Origin: Heterocephalus glaber
Taxonomy: Eukaryota > Chordata > Mammalia > Rodentia > Bathyergidae
Length of the DNA stretch: 64,000 nucleotides
NCBI RefSeq assembly: GCF_000247695.1
Contig: NW_004624734.1
Coordinates: 39,990,955 to 40,054,954, forward strand
Direction of reading: 5' to 3'
The notes under the pieces are model-generated. The model was not told the DNA's origin. It ran no database searches and saw nothing but the letters and a program-made list of their open reading frames with translations. Shown one piece after another: positions 32,596-43,711 of the stretch (the first letter of the stretch is position 1; the number at the start of each line of letters is the position of its first letter). The position numbers and the translations under genes are program-made.

Positions 32596-32664
32596 GCTAG
32601 GAAGGAAGGAAAGAAGTAGAGAAGGAAGGAAGGAAGGGAAGGGAAGGGAAGGGAAGGGAAGGGA
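32596..32664. repeat. (GGAAG)n / (GGAA)n purine tract
   Basis: 'gaagg' units pass into regular 'ggaag' pentamers at about 32,625-32,663. Confidence 0.9.
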
Positions 32665-33610
32665 GAAAGTCAGACCTTGGCTTTGTAGCTCTTGAGCCAG
32701 ACCTATTCCAGAGGGCAAACTGTTTGGGGAGCCAGCAAAGCCATACCAAGAACACCGTGGCTGATGATGGATGTGGCCACTGACCAGAAGCCATCATGCC
32801 CTGGCAGAAGGTGCAGGGCAGAGAGGGACAAGTGGAGCCTCTTTGTCTTTGTCATCATAGACCAGAGTGCCCAGGATACTGGGAAACTCATTTGTTCTGG
32901 GAGGAGGAGAGGGAAAGAGGAGAAGGAGGAAATATGACCAGCTCACTCTGCTCTATAATCACTGGAAGGGAAAGACCTTTCTGAGGCAGTTGGGGCTGCT
33001 ACCTGGAAGTACCCTGACTGTGAGCCTGGGTGTCATAAGTCACCAGGGCTCTGTCAGCTGCAGCCCCTCCCTCTGGCTCAGTACAGAGGTGATGGTTGTT
33101 TTGCTGGCAGCAGCGACAGTGCCGTGTCTCAGAGGGCTGGGGCAGGGCAGGTGTCTGCCTGCCTGTGGACGCAGGCCCACTTCGTGTGCTCTCCCTTGGG
33201 TGTGATGAGGGAGAGAGCAGCGCTGGATCTCTGTCTCTGGGAATGTGGCCCAGCAGCCTGGCAGAGCTGGAATGCCTTTGGCCAGCTCTTTGTGAGCAGT
33301 TAAAGACAATCAGGAGATGAGTCTCATTACCAGAGTACTGGGGTGGCTGGAGCATTTCTCCTAGGTTTCAAAATCAACTGAGGTCACTGCAGCATCCTTG
33401 CTGCTCTTACTACATGCCCCAAGTAGTTTTCCAAGTTGTAAGTGTTCAGCTTGTACTGCATTTGCCCAGCCCAGGTGGGCATGCCCAAGGGATGGATGCA
33501 CCAAAGTAGACTTTTAATAGTTTGCCTCCTTGTTCCATCTGTCACAGACAGGGAAGCATACACAATAAAAGGTTAGCAGATGTCTCCCTTTACCACCGCC
33601 AGTGGGTACA
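32665..33610. other. single-copy DNA up to the gap
   Basis: GA-rich at 32,900-32,935, GC-rich at 33,000-33,300. Open frames here overlap on both strands with no domain recognised. Confidence 0.4.
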
Positions 33611-33710
33611 NNNNNNNNNNNNNNNNNNNNNNNNNNNNNNNNNNNNNNNNNNNNNNNNNNNNNNNNNNNNNNNNNNNNNNNNNNNNNNNNNNNNNNNNNN
33701 NNNNNNNNNN
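33611..33710. other. assembly gap (100 N)
   Basis: Exactly 100 unknown bases, the usual placeholder for a gap of unknown size. The right flank is a C-rich run. Any open frame spanning it is meaningless. Confidence 0.99.
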
Positions 33711-34305
33711 CCCCACCCCCACCATCCGAGTCCCATCACCACCCACGCACCTCCAGTGGTCCATCCACCTGGCAAACAGGAATACCAACAGTGTCCTTAC
33801 TTCTGGAAAGTCTTCCATGACATCTTTTCCCTACTTCATGTCACCAAATACCAGACAACCAACAAGAGCCCTCGCCTCTCCTCCATTTGTTACATTGTAT
33901 CATTCACTGTATCATTTGATGCCATCCATACAGTGAGAAATAAAATGCATGTGGCCCCTGCCCTCACAGAATCACTAGATAAATAAGAAGCTAGGGGCAA
34001 GTAATGAGGAGTAAAGTAAGAAGGTACTGGAGACAGGCGACAGATGAAGGCCTTGAAGAAACGCAATTTCAACAGAAAGTGGAAGATGAAAACAGCCGGC
34101 CATGCATGGGACAGGGAGAAAAACAACCCAGGCTGAGAGGAGAGCAGGCGCAGAGACCGCGAGTGAGCGCGACAGACCCCACCCACGGGCTGTGGGGGAT
34201 GAGCTCAGATCACACAGGCAGATGGCTCCTGGCAAGGCGCTGTGTGGTAATCCCTGATCTGGGAGCCGTGATGATTTGATGTTAGCTCTGTCTTGTTGCG
34301 TGTGC
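33711..34305. other. single-copy DNA with an unnamed ancient repeat
   Basis: 'atgtggcccctgccctcaca' followed by 'gatgaaggccttgaagaaac' resembles a widespread ancient mammalian repeat that also seems present at 34,890-35,350. I could not assign a family. A minus-strand open frame at 33,975-34,541 (188 codons) has no domain. Confidence 0.35.
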
Positions 34306-34309
34306 CTTT

Positions 34310-34440
34310 GTGTTCCTCCCATTGGTTCATTTCCCTCCCTTCCGAGCTGAGAATGAACCCTTCCTAGGCAGGGCTGCCTTTTGCTCGCGTTTGCATCTCT
34401 GGCACTAGTCCATTCAGTGAATTGTGGATGGATGAGAAAC
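34310..34440 (+). repeat. possible LINE-2 3' end
   Basis: 'taggcagggctgccttttgc', 'gtttgcatctctggcactag' and 'tccattcagtgaattgtgg' follow the order of the L2 tail ('agggcagggac', 'tgtatccccag', 'gctcaataaatgtttg'). Confidence 0.4.
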
Positions 34441-34889
34441 ACAGTTGATCCCTGACCACCTGACTCGATTTCATCTGTCTGCTCTCTCCACTTCCTTTTC
34501 CCTTCCAGAGGGAAGGAAGAGGTACCAATTGGCTTCTCCAAATGCAGAAAGAGGGTGCAGAACTAAGTGACCAGAGGAACTGGCCTGACCTTCGTCCCAA
34601 GATAACCTTGGCACCTGAGACACAAAAGTCCACAGCCTGGAACTGCGGGAGACTCTGAGTGCCTTGGCAGCTTCTGGCAGTAGCAACGGTGCCCAGAAAG
34701 ACTGGGCGCCTTTTATGGATTCATTCGTGTCTTCCATGCATGCCTGAAACTTGTGATCACTTTGTCCCCATTGTTTAGAAACTGACCTTACATAGTATCT
34801 GGTAAAAACAAACTGAGAAATATCTGCTTATCTGTGCATGATCAGATCTGTGGCAACAAGCACTGATGGTGTGCACACTTTTCTATTTC
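34441..34889. other. single-copy DNA
   Basis: Nothing recognised. Confidence 0.4.
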
Positions 34890-35350
34890 AGTTTAACACA
34901 CATTTCCACGTCAGGCAGAGAAGTGCCAGGAACAGCAAGCAATACAACCTCTGCCCTCAGAGAGCATGCAGTCTGGTTACAACACACTAGGTTTGTAAGC
35001 AAATGAGTGGCGTGAAACCCTAACTGCTGTTTTGTAGATACTAGTTCAATTGACACATAAAGTGATCCATTTTGCCTGGGGAGGAAAGGGAGATGGGGGG
35101 CATTGGAAAGATTTCCATTTAGGAGGAAGTAAGTGTTCACGGATGAACAGAAGAGAGAAAGGGCCCTGCAGGCACAGGAAGAAGCATTGGCAAACGGGCA
35201 AAAAGGTCAGAAACCCAAGTCTCGTGGACTACAAGAATATTTGATAAGATTTAAGAGGTGGAGGCTGGCAAGCAGGGAGGTGGGCAGTGGTAGAGCTCTA
35301 GGGGGATTTGTGGCTGGCTTGGACTTTGCCCTGCTGGTGCCCAACAAGGT
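34890..35350. repeat. unnamed ancient mammalian repeat
   Basis: 'aacctctgccctcagagagc' and 'atgcagtctggttacaac', then 'gaaagggccctgcaggcaca', 'aggaagaagcattggcaaa' and a GGTGG-rich part. These resemble the recurring 'ctgccctcatggagctta' and 'gcaaaggccctgaggc' phrases of an ancient dispersed repeat. Family not assigned. Confidence 0.35.
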
Positions 35351-38300
35351 GTGGGATAAGGTCATGTTTACACCAGGGCAGGGCTGCTGAGCTGGCAGTG
35401 TGGAGATTGAAGGAGAGGAGTTTCGTCCAGGAGGCCAGGATCTCAGTCCAGGCACAAGTGAGGACTGTCCCTGAGTAGTGTGGAGGAAGAGGGAAGATTC
35501 TGCAGCATGAAGGAGTTGGAGTTGCCAGGACCAAGGGGTGCCTGGGATGGAGAAGGAGAGGTGAGGAGCCATGGCCAGCTTTTCAGGGTCCCTGAGGTGT
35601 GCGGTGGAAGCTTTCTTGGAGGCAGAGTACAGAGAAAGCTGTAGATTTGGCATCTGGTTGAATTTGAGTGCTCAGCCCCACACTTCAGCCTGGTAATTGG
35701 GGCCTAGGCCTCACACGTGGTGGCCCCATCTAAACCTTTCCTGGTCACACCATTTTCCACAAGAAAAGACAAGTGTGGGACGCAGAGGGCACATGCACCT
35801 GGACCCAGGGATCCTCCTTCTAAGCCTCACTGCAGGTAGTGCAGGCTGGGAGAGGCCTGCTGGGGAGCCCAGCCGTATCCTCGCCCAGGTCTGTCCCCCG
35901 GACAGTGGCCACACTGCTGATGCACACAGCCCTGTCCCAGGAAGTGGCAGGGGTACTTTCAGGACGTGGAGGTGAAGTGTTGATGTAGAGCCCAGATGTC
36001 CTCCCACACACGTGTGTCTAAGGCCTCTCGCAGGGCTGGGCACAGTACAGCCTGGGAGAGCAGGGGCTCTCCATTTGTCTCCCACGAATATTAGACACAA
36101 ACCTGGAGTCTTCTCTTTCAAGACTAACTGCAGTTTCAGTCCACCCCACTCTAGCCCACCCAGGTTTGCTTCCCTCCGCTTCCAGATCATCTTGTCTACC
36201 CTCTAGTGAATTGATTCTTAATTTTTCATCAGCAGGAATCCAGAAACTGCTGCATAGACTCTACATTCGGTTGCAAATATCAAACCCCAGAGGCATTGAG
36301 TTGCAGAGGTGACTCGGGGGCTTAAGTGAGGAGCTCTCTGTGGAAGGTTTTGGAGCCGCTAAGCTGTAATTCAGAGGAGCAGATGGAGGTCGGGAAGGCC
36401 GCACAGTGCCTGCATCTCATGTGGATCCAGGAAAGACAAAGGCAGGGGCTGCTTTGCTTTCAGGCCCGTGGTCCTGGCCCAGTCACCGCTGCAGTCTTCC
36501 TTCTGTCTTTCATGGAATCTGTAGGCCTCCCTCTTCCTCTCTCGCTGCTCCTGTTACAGCCCAGAACCTGCTCCTGGGCAGCAGCAACCATCTGGATATC
36601 TTCTCTATGTCTGGCCACCCCACCCACTCATCAGCCTTCCAATAATCTCATCTGAAAACACAGCCTTTCCCGTTGGCCTCTTAATTTCTCCCTCCTCCGG
36701 TGACTTTTTTTTTCTCCCCCTGAACCCTTATTATTATGACTTTATAGAACACTGGGGGGCAGAGTGCCTAGAAAACACGTGCTGTAAAGTCAGTGCAGAT
36801 GGCCGTATCTCCGAATTGTCCGCATCTAGTCCAGCTGTGCAACTTCACCGGTCCAGCTGTTTACTCGCACTCAGTTCACCGGCTTGGGGATATGGGTCCC
36901 TGCTTAAAAGCTGCTCAATTCCTGGTCAGAAGCTGCACTTGCGGTTGACCTTAGCACATCGTGATTACCTGGAGAGCAACCCTGCCAGATGACCAAGCCC
37001 ACGTGGGGAACAATACCAATTCCGGCCCCGCAGGGAGCTGCCTGACATTGGTTTTCCTGTGGTGTTTCAAGCCCTGACAGCTCCTCACCATTGTTTTTGG
37101 GGCAGGGGGCACCTTATTGCCTTCCTTGAAAGTAAATACTCCTCCCCTCCTTAAATCTTGAGGAGGAGAAATAACTGGACATCCCAAAAAGGTCACAGAT
37201 AACCGAAAGAAAAGGGCACATGTGTCTGCGTCATTTCCAAGAGCCCTGCACAGTTCCTGTTAGTTAGCTTGTTCTGTGCTCCCCTCAAGTGGGGAGAAGC
37301 CCAGGATCGCTCTGTCAACAGCTCTATCTATAGCAGAATCCCCATCCCTCACCCCGATGTCTCTACTTGCACCAGGCTCACTGACCCCGAGGCTCAGCTG
37401 TGAGAATCAATCATATCCTTCCAGAGTTCATCACTCAGCAGCTGCGAAGCCTCAGCTATTTTTATCGCCCCAGGAAGCCGTGGCCAAGGACGCGCTGGGC
37501 TACCTTCACAGGAGGTGTTGCTGCAGTAATGAGCAGCGGTTCTCAGGGCAGCTGAGCCTCTGCCTCAAGGTTAAATCCAAAGTGGCTGACCTGGAACAGG
37601 AGAGCACTTGATCTTCCACTCTGTGGCAGAGGCTGATGCTGGCCGAGCAGACGTCCCAGGGAGGGGATCGGGCTGAGGCCACTGCGGAAGGGCTCTAGGT
37701 GGGAGGGAGAGGGATAATGGAGACCTGCGTGTGCTTGTACCTGGGTTTCTCCTACCCAAGCAGAGACACGGAGCAATCAAAATAGCTGGGCCCCAGGCCT
37801 CAATCACCTGTGCAGTCCCAGCCCAGGAGCCTCTACTTTGCTGTATTTCTGTCTGCAGCCACCCCTTGCAAGACACCCACAGTAGGTCAGGCCCTGGGTG
37901 GGGACTGGGGCTGCAGGATGTGCCTGGAGTCCAGAGCATAGAGGAGAGGATGAATCAGGCAGCGCATCATCAAACCCTGATTGTCCCATCACCCAATTCC
38001 TGTGCTATCTTCCCAGGAGAGGACCCAGTGAGGTGAGAGAGCAGATGATGCCGAAGCATTTTATATTTGTAAAAGTCCATCTGATACCCTGAACAAGCTC
38101 CTTCAGCACAACTCTCTGAGGTAAGGCAGCATTTTTAGTTTGTTTAAAAATAGTCTGGGCGGCCGGTGTGCACACGTGTGCTTTGCTCACAGGTGGGAGG
38201 AGCAGTGCTCACCAGCACCCTAACAGAGTGAAGAGGGGAGAAGTCTCGGGCTCCCTGGACAGCTTTCCTCTCAGAAAGGGACAGAGGGGGGTGGTCTTCT

Positions 38301-38845
38301 TTCGTGAGCTCCTGGGGCTTTTAAAAGGGGAAAAGCGACCCCAAAATACAGTACTCTGATGGAGAGATGGGATAGCGGGGAAACAATGCCTTCTAACTCC
38401 ACCAGGCTCCAAAGAGGGAAAGAAAAACGAATTTGGGTGGGTCCAAAACAGTGCCCCTGTGCTGGGGAGAAGGTCAGCTCGCCCACAGCCACCCACCTGC
38501 TGAGGAAAAGCTGAGGGAGCTGCCCAGGGCAGCCCATCTGGGCAGCACTTCCCAGGGGCAGAAGGGGAATGTCCTGCTCCAGGTTACACCCCCTAGGGCA
38601 GGAGCTGGGGCAGGATTTTCCTCATCCCCTGACCCTGAGGACATCCGGCCTGGGCTGGGGCCAGTGGCATCAAAGCCCCTGGGAGTTTATCAACTGCCCC
38701 AGGGCACAGCCAAGACCTCCCTGAGCCCCAGGCTCTCTGTCTGTGGCTCTGCCTCTGCCTTGAAATAGTCTCTTCCACAGCCAATGTCAAACCAGCCAGT
38801 TGTTTGAAGAATAAAGTCCCTTAACGTTCTCATTTACAGCTGGGC
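35351..38845. other. GC-moderate single-copy DNA
   Basis: About 3.5 kb with no recognised gene or mobile element. Many overlapping open frames of 60-159 codons on both strands reflect GC content. Its freedom from repeats stands out compared with the rest of the window. Confidence 0.45.
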
Positions 38846-38849
38846 AGTA

Positions 38850-39130
38850 CACAAAGTGATGTAACCTTTCCGGAGGACAATGTAGCAATTAGTATTGGGC
38901 TTCAAAACTACTCAGACCCTTGTGCTAATAAGTTCTGCTTTATAAATTTCCCCAAAGCAAAGAATGTCTAACAATAGAGGAAGAGAAAAATACATACCGT
39001 GCGTCTACTTGGTGAAACCCGAGTGTTAAATATTTAATGATAAGGGAAAGTGCTAACCGCATAATGCACAATTTTAAAAGGCAGAGTAAAGACTGTACAC
39101 AGAGTATGATCTCGAGATTTTTATTATTGC
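38850..39130 (+). mobile_element. old LINE-1 fragment, plus strand
   Basis: 'taacctttccggaggacaat', 'gtagcaattagtattggg', 'cttgtgctaataagttctgc' and 'aaatttccccaaagcaaaga' are collinear with the ORF2 3' region of old LINE-1s, followed by 'acacagagtatgatctcgag'. Highly diverged with deletions. Confidence 0.5.
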
Positions 39131-39715
39131 AACAGTTGCTATAAGAAGAAAGGTCCTTGTTTAAACAAATTCCTTTCTAAGCCACTTGTCTGCATTAGCT
39201 GGACAGGTTGAGGGAGGGGTGCTGACAGGTGTGCGAAGCAACCGATTGGGGGTGGTGGGAGGAAGGTGGGGAAGAAAGGCGTGGAACCAAGGAGGAGGCA
39301 CAGAGCACAAGTGACTGGGTCTGAGAGCTCCCAGAGTGCGGAACTCATAGCTCCTCCCCATGCGGGCCGTCCCAGGGCATGGACACCTGCTCTTCTCTTT
39401 CAAGGTGCTACTGTGGCTACGAGCTAAACCCCAAAACTGTCTCCACCCAAAATTTTCAGTAAAATCGACTACATTAATAAATGCTTTCCCTTTAGAATAG
39501 AAATCCAAAGAAGGACTCACTCTCCATCTTAGTTCATGAAATGCAGAACAACACAGGAAAACTAGCTGTAGAAATAAGAAGCTTGCTGGTACGAGTGACC
39601 TTAGAGGACCTAAGGCTCTCTGGAGTCTCCTAGCACATTGCGGAGGACTTGTCCTGGGTCAGGGGACATAGCTGAGCCTCTCCAGAGTGAGGGAGGCTGG
39701 GAATAAATCCTCACT
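39131..39715. other. single-copy DNA
   Basis: Nothing recognised. Confidence 0.4.
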
Positions 39716-39880
39716 GATATCTCACTCAGGTACAAATATACACACGTAACAGGTACTCATAGAATGTCTCGTGGGATTTTAAAAGGATGGACACCCAGGT
39801 GGAGGGATTAGGATGTTATTTGTTCTCCTTTTTGTATAGTTTAAACACAACTTTTATAATTTGGGAAAAAAACAATAACC
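39716..39880 (+). repeat. possible LINE-1 3' fragment
   Basis: 'agaatgtctcgtgggatttt', 'aaaaggatggacacccaggt' and 'ttgtatagtttaaacacaac' resemble the tail end of old LINE-1 copies. It may belong with the fragment at 38,850. Confidence 0.35.
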
Positions 39881-40827
39881 TGTAAACACGAAGCGCCATC
39901 ATCCCGAGTGGCGTTGTGAAATCTGTGCTTCCCCTTCGGTGCTCTGCCTCTAGGTTGATGAGGAGTTTGGGTGGCCCCAATCCCACCACGGATGCTGATT
40001 ACTGGGGTAACTGAGGTCAGCTTGGTGTCCCAGGGGTGCTCCCACCTGCCACACACAGAGATCACACGAAGCCCCCAGGACAGAGCTCAGAGACAAGCTG
40101 GACACCAGCCAGTCTGCTCTGCACCCAGAGCTTTCTGCAGGTCACAGAAACAAGTCCACCAAGGCCCACCCAGTGCCCTGCAAGTCCCAGCTCCCTGACA
40201 GTCACTGAGGGACAGCAGGGACCAGTTGCCTGGCTCCTCCGCCCCTTCTGAGCTCCTCTGTTTACACACATCTCCTGAAATCCTGCGACGGCATTTCATT
40301 TTTGTCTTTGAATATCTTTCTTATCTTTACAATGTAGCAGAAACCTACGTTGCTGGATTAATTGTTCTCTCCCCTCTTTTCTTTCATCAAAGGCAAAGTT
40401 TACCTGTAATAAACAGAAGAAGAGACCGTTAACCCATGTGCCCCCTGCACTTTTTGGGTGAACAAGTCAAAGGTTTCAGTCTCAGATGATAACCTGTATT
40501 AATATTTCACGTCTGAAACTCTTCTACGCTTACCAAGGAGGGGGATGGGAAATTGCTTTTCTCCTCAGACCGTTTTCAGAAAAAGAGGCAGTTGAGAAAA
40601 ATTTCTTGGAGGGTCCTTTCTCTGGAAAACACCATTGTTTTGGGTTTGTTTGTTTGTTTTTTACTGTGCCAACTTAGGCTTGGCAGAAGTCTCTGTAGAC
40701 ATCTCTATCTATTCTCTCTTTCCAGAAGGAAAAATAAATAAAATAAAACAAAACTCGACAATAATAAAAAAATTTAGAGGAAGAGACAAAAATCTTATTT
40801 ACTTTATAAAATTATAAACATATACAA
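39881..40827. other. single-copy DNA
   Basis: No gene recognised. AT-rich toward the right, with TTTG repeats near 40,640-40,660. Confidence 0.4.
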
Positions 40828-40995
40828 GGGTGGAGGGGGTGAAGGGAGGGCTAGGAATGGGGAAAAAATAAGAACCAAGATGCATTATGTAAAGGTACAA
40901 TTCCCAATGAGAAATGTAATTGTGTTGTATACCTACAATGTACCAATAAAAGAATTTAATACATTAAAAAATAATAATAAAAAATAAATAAATAA
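40828..40995 (+). mobile_element. very short LINE-1 insertion with target duplication
   Basis: Only the last 130 or so bases of a LINE-1 3' UTR plus an A-rich tail ('gggtggagggggtgaagg', 'aaataagaaccaagatgca', 'gtataccta' and 'gtaccaataaaaga'). It closely matches 3,110-3,262. A perfect 14-base duplication 'ataaacatatacaa' lies at 40,814-40,827 and 40,996-41,009. The tail is AATA-rich. A typical severely 5'-truncated insertion. Confidence 0.93.
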
Positions 40996-41009
40996 ATAAA
41001 CATATACAA

Positions 41010-41780
41010 ATAATTCTATGTTATTTCTATCAAATATAATACCTCTCATTTGTGTATATATTTTATGATTAAATATATAAATATACGTGCATTGCATTGT
41101 TCTTTGACATTTAATATGAATTTTATTAGATTCCAGCAAAATGAATAGAAGGAATTAATAAAGACAATATTCAAAGATATAAAAATGAGAATTTTCCTGA
41201 ATTGATGAAATTTGCAATTTCTTAATACTATATTTTCTGGGAAAGAATGGAAAAAGAAATATTAGTTATGTAACCAATTCTGCTTGTTACTGCTGCACGG
41301 TCATGGATGTAAAAACTTTTGTTATTATTTGTTGTTGCTGTTGTTCCATGGAGGAATTTTAATCTCAGGGAACATAAAACATCAGATACTTCATTATTGC
41401 TACAAAAAATAAAAGTTTTTGTTTTTGAATACATATAGACAATGCTTTTTTCAAAAGTTAAGTAATATTTAATTCTTATCAGGCTTCAAGTAAATAACCT
41501 TTGGTAGTAAACAGTAATAAAAGTTTATAGAATTGGGTATTGTTTGCCTGTAAGAACTTGGCATTTTAGACTACATAATCCCTTCCCAGCCCTTCCATTA
41601 GCCTTGAAGCATAACAGCTGTGCTTTTTTTTCATTAATAGGTACAAAATTACAGATGTAAAGTAGGAAGAGGTTCTAGTGTTCAATAGTACAGTAAGTTA
41701 ACTATAACACTAACATAGTATATGAACATGATCAAAAATACAGTGAATTCTTAAATTCTTAAAAATCATTATGGTAAAAG
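41010..41780. other. AT-rich single-copy DNA
   Basis: Strongly AT-rich, many stops in all frames, no gene recognised. Confidence 0.45.
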
Positions 41781-42012
41781 GTGTATTGCCGTTACTCCCC
41801 CTCAAAATACTCCTCTTCCCTTCAAACTTATCCCATTGCTCTTTCTGAAGCAGTTCTGGAAGTCCTCTTTCGGGAGTGTCTTCAGCTACACTATCATAGC
41901 TGCTCCAGGTCCTAAATTGATTCAAAGTATTTACCTTTCATGGTCATGTTGACTTTGGGGAAGAGCCAGAAGTTGTGTGGCACCAGATCTAGTGGGTAAG
42001 ATGGATGAGGAC
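41781..42012 (-). pseudogene. mariner-type transposase fragment, minus strand
   Basis: The minus strand encodes a decayed C-terminal part of a mariner-family transposase: a 'DLVPHNFWLFPK' segment, close to the catalytic 'SPDLAPCDFFLFPK' region of the family, followed by 'MTMKGKYFESI' and, after stops and a frame change, 'KEDFQNCFRK'. Several in-frame stops. It forms an inverted repeat with the plus-strand fragment at 42,090-42,215. Confidence 0.7.
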
Positions 42013-42089
42013 ACAGCGTAATGTTTTAGGAGCCTGCCTTTCCTTTGGTTGGCAGGCAGCAGAAGCATTCACCATATTTTTGATCACCC

Positions 42090-42215
42090 CTCATGAAGAT
42101 ATGAAAGAAGACTTCCAGAACTGCTTCAGAAAGTGGTAAGAATGATGGGAAAAGTATGTCGGAGGAAAGTGGGGAGTACTTGGAAGGGGATTAATGGCAG
42201 GGTATCTTTTATTGT
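42090..42215 (+). pseudogene. mariner-type transposase C-terminal fragment, plus strand
   Basis: Plus-strand frame reads 'KEDFQNCFRKW' then, after stops, 'WEKYVG' and a degraded end with 'gagtacttggaagggg', matching mariner transposase tails ('EDFQ.CF.KW..RW.KC'). Bases 42,104-42,133 are the reverse complement of 41,841-41,870 with one mismatch in 30. Confidence 0.7.
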
Positions 42216-43192
42216 AATATATTTTTAAAATTTAAACTTCACCATATATTGTGATTGCAGCACATATACTTCAAAATAGCAGTGAGGAGTTTGAATATTG
42301 TCACCACAAAGAAACACTAAATATTTGAGGTGACCAACTCATTAGGTTCATTCCATCATCCCTGTTGCTCTCACATATTGAGTCATTACACTGTACCCCA
42401 TAAAATGTGTCAATTAAAAAAAAGTTATTTTTTCCTGGAAAACAATAACTTAGGCTTCCTAAGTGTGAATTTGGGTTGTTCTTGTTTGGAAATGTTGTCT
42501 AAGCACAATGGAGTCACACTTGTAGAAAACAGATACTTAATCCAATCACAAGTTTTCTCTTCAAATCCTCAGAGACAATGAATGGCCTCTTTCCAGGCCT
42601 ATCTCGGCTTTGCCCCACCCGCGGGCCTGGATGGAGAGTGGACAACAGTGGAGAGACTTGGGGAGCGTCGATGAAGATGTTAGTTTAAGCCAGCCTGCTC
42701 CTCATTGCCTAAGATCTTCTCCCTGGGTTTTTCCAGTTGGGGTTTGAGCATCAAGTCAGAAGAAGGGCACTGAGAGGGGAAGGGAGCGGAAGAAAGACCA
42801 AGTCACGTCCACCCAAAGGCCTGAGAGAAAAAAGGCAACATGAGCGGAGGCCACAGGAGCAGGCTCAGCAGGCTGCTCCTCACTGCTCCTGCAGGCAGGG
42901 AGGGATCAGCCCCTTAACCTCCGAGCAATTACATTGGTCCCCAGGGCCGAGGGGCACAGTTACAGCAAATGGAACCCCAGAGCTGCCAAAGTACAGCTTC
43001 TTTCTTCCCATTTCTTCCTAGAATCGAGTTTGGATATAGGTTTCTCTTGGATTCTATGAAATCCCAGGCATTTTGGTGAGGAATTCCCAACCTTTGTTAC
43101 CTGTAAAATAAACAAAATCCAGCACTTCCCTTCCCCACTTCCTTAAAACGTTAGGGTTGTTTAAAACAGAATATTAACTCACAGAAGCACCC
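42216..43192. other. single-copy DNA
   Basis: AT-rich to 42,580, GC-richer after. No gene or repeat recognised. Confidence 0.4.
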
Positions 43193-43330
43193 AGCGCATC
43201 CCCATTTTTAAGGCCGGGCCACCTAGGCTCCAAGAAGCAAAGAAACACATTCAGGGACACACAGGCAGGAATGGAGATCAGGTCTCATTATCCTGCAAGG
43301 GCAGGTGCTTTGACCTCAGTTCCAGATATT
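43193..43330 (-). repeat. MIR SINE fragment, minus strand
   Basis: 'catccccatttttaaggccg', 'acacattcagggacacacag' and 'gcaggaatggagatcaggtc' fit antisense MIR ('atccccattttacag', 'aaggtcacacagc'). Confidence 0.55.
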
Positions 43331-43689
43331 CACCTCGACGGAGAGGTGGGTGTGGCCTGCGGAGCCCTGAGCTTCCGCACACAGGATTTCATCCTAAGTG
43401 AATGACAAGCGCCTTCCGCAGCCCTGTCTCCGGGCAAGTGCTAGGAGGGGCTGAGGGACTACAGCAGGTGACCCCTTAGACCCTTCCAAGGGCCCGGGAG
43501 CGGGGAGAGAGGGCAGGCAGGGGCAGCGGGGCATCACAGGGCTGGCAGGAGTGAGGGGGAATGCTTAGGATGGGGTTGACACTGGGCTGTACACGTCACA
43601 GAAGCGCTGTGCTCACCGCAGCAGACGCTGTCAACCCTGAGTTTAAAGGTTTCTGTGTTCAGAGCCCAGGCACAAGTGTCTTTCCTTGA
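43331..43689. other. GC-rich single-copy DNA
   Basis: Nothing recognised. Confidence 0.4.
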
Positions 43690-43711
43690 GGAAAAAAAAA
43701 AAAAAAAAAAC
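43690..43711. repeat. poly-A run
   Basis: About 19 A bases. No SINE or retrocopy body recognised on its left. Confidence 0.85.

Noticed and set aside
33522..33986. 154-codon open frame across the N gap
   Set aside because: Created by 100 unknown bases read as open codons.
33975..34541. 188-codon open frame on the minus strand
   Set aside because: No domain, and it passes through sequence that looks like a non-coding ancient repeat.
43690..43711. Poly-A tail of a processed pseudogene
   Set aside because: No coding or SINE similarity was found in the bases before it, and no matching flanks.
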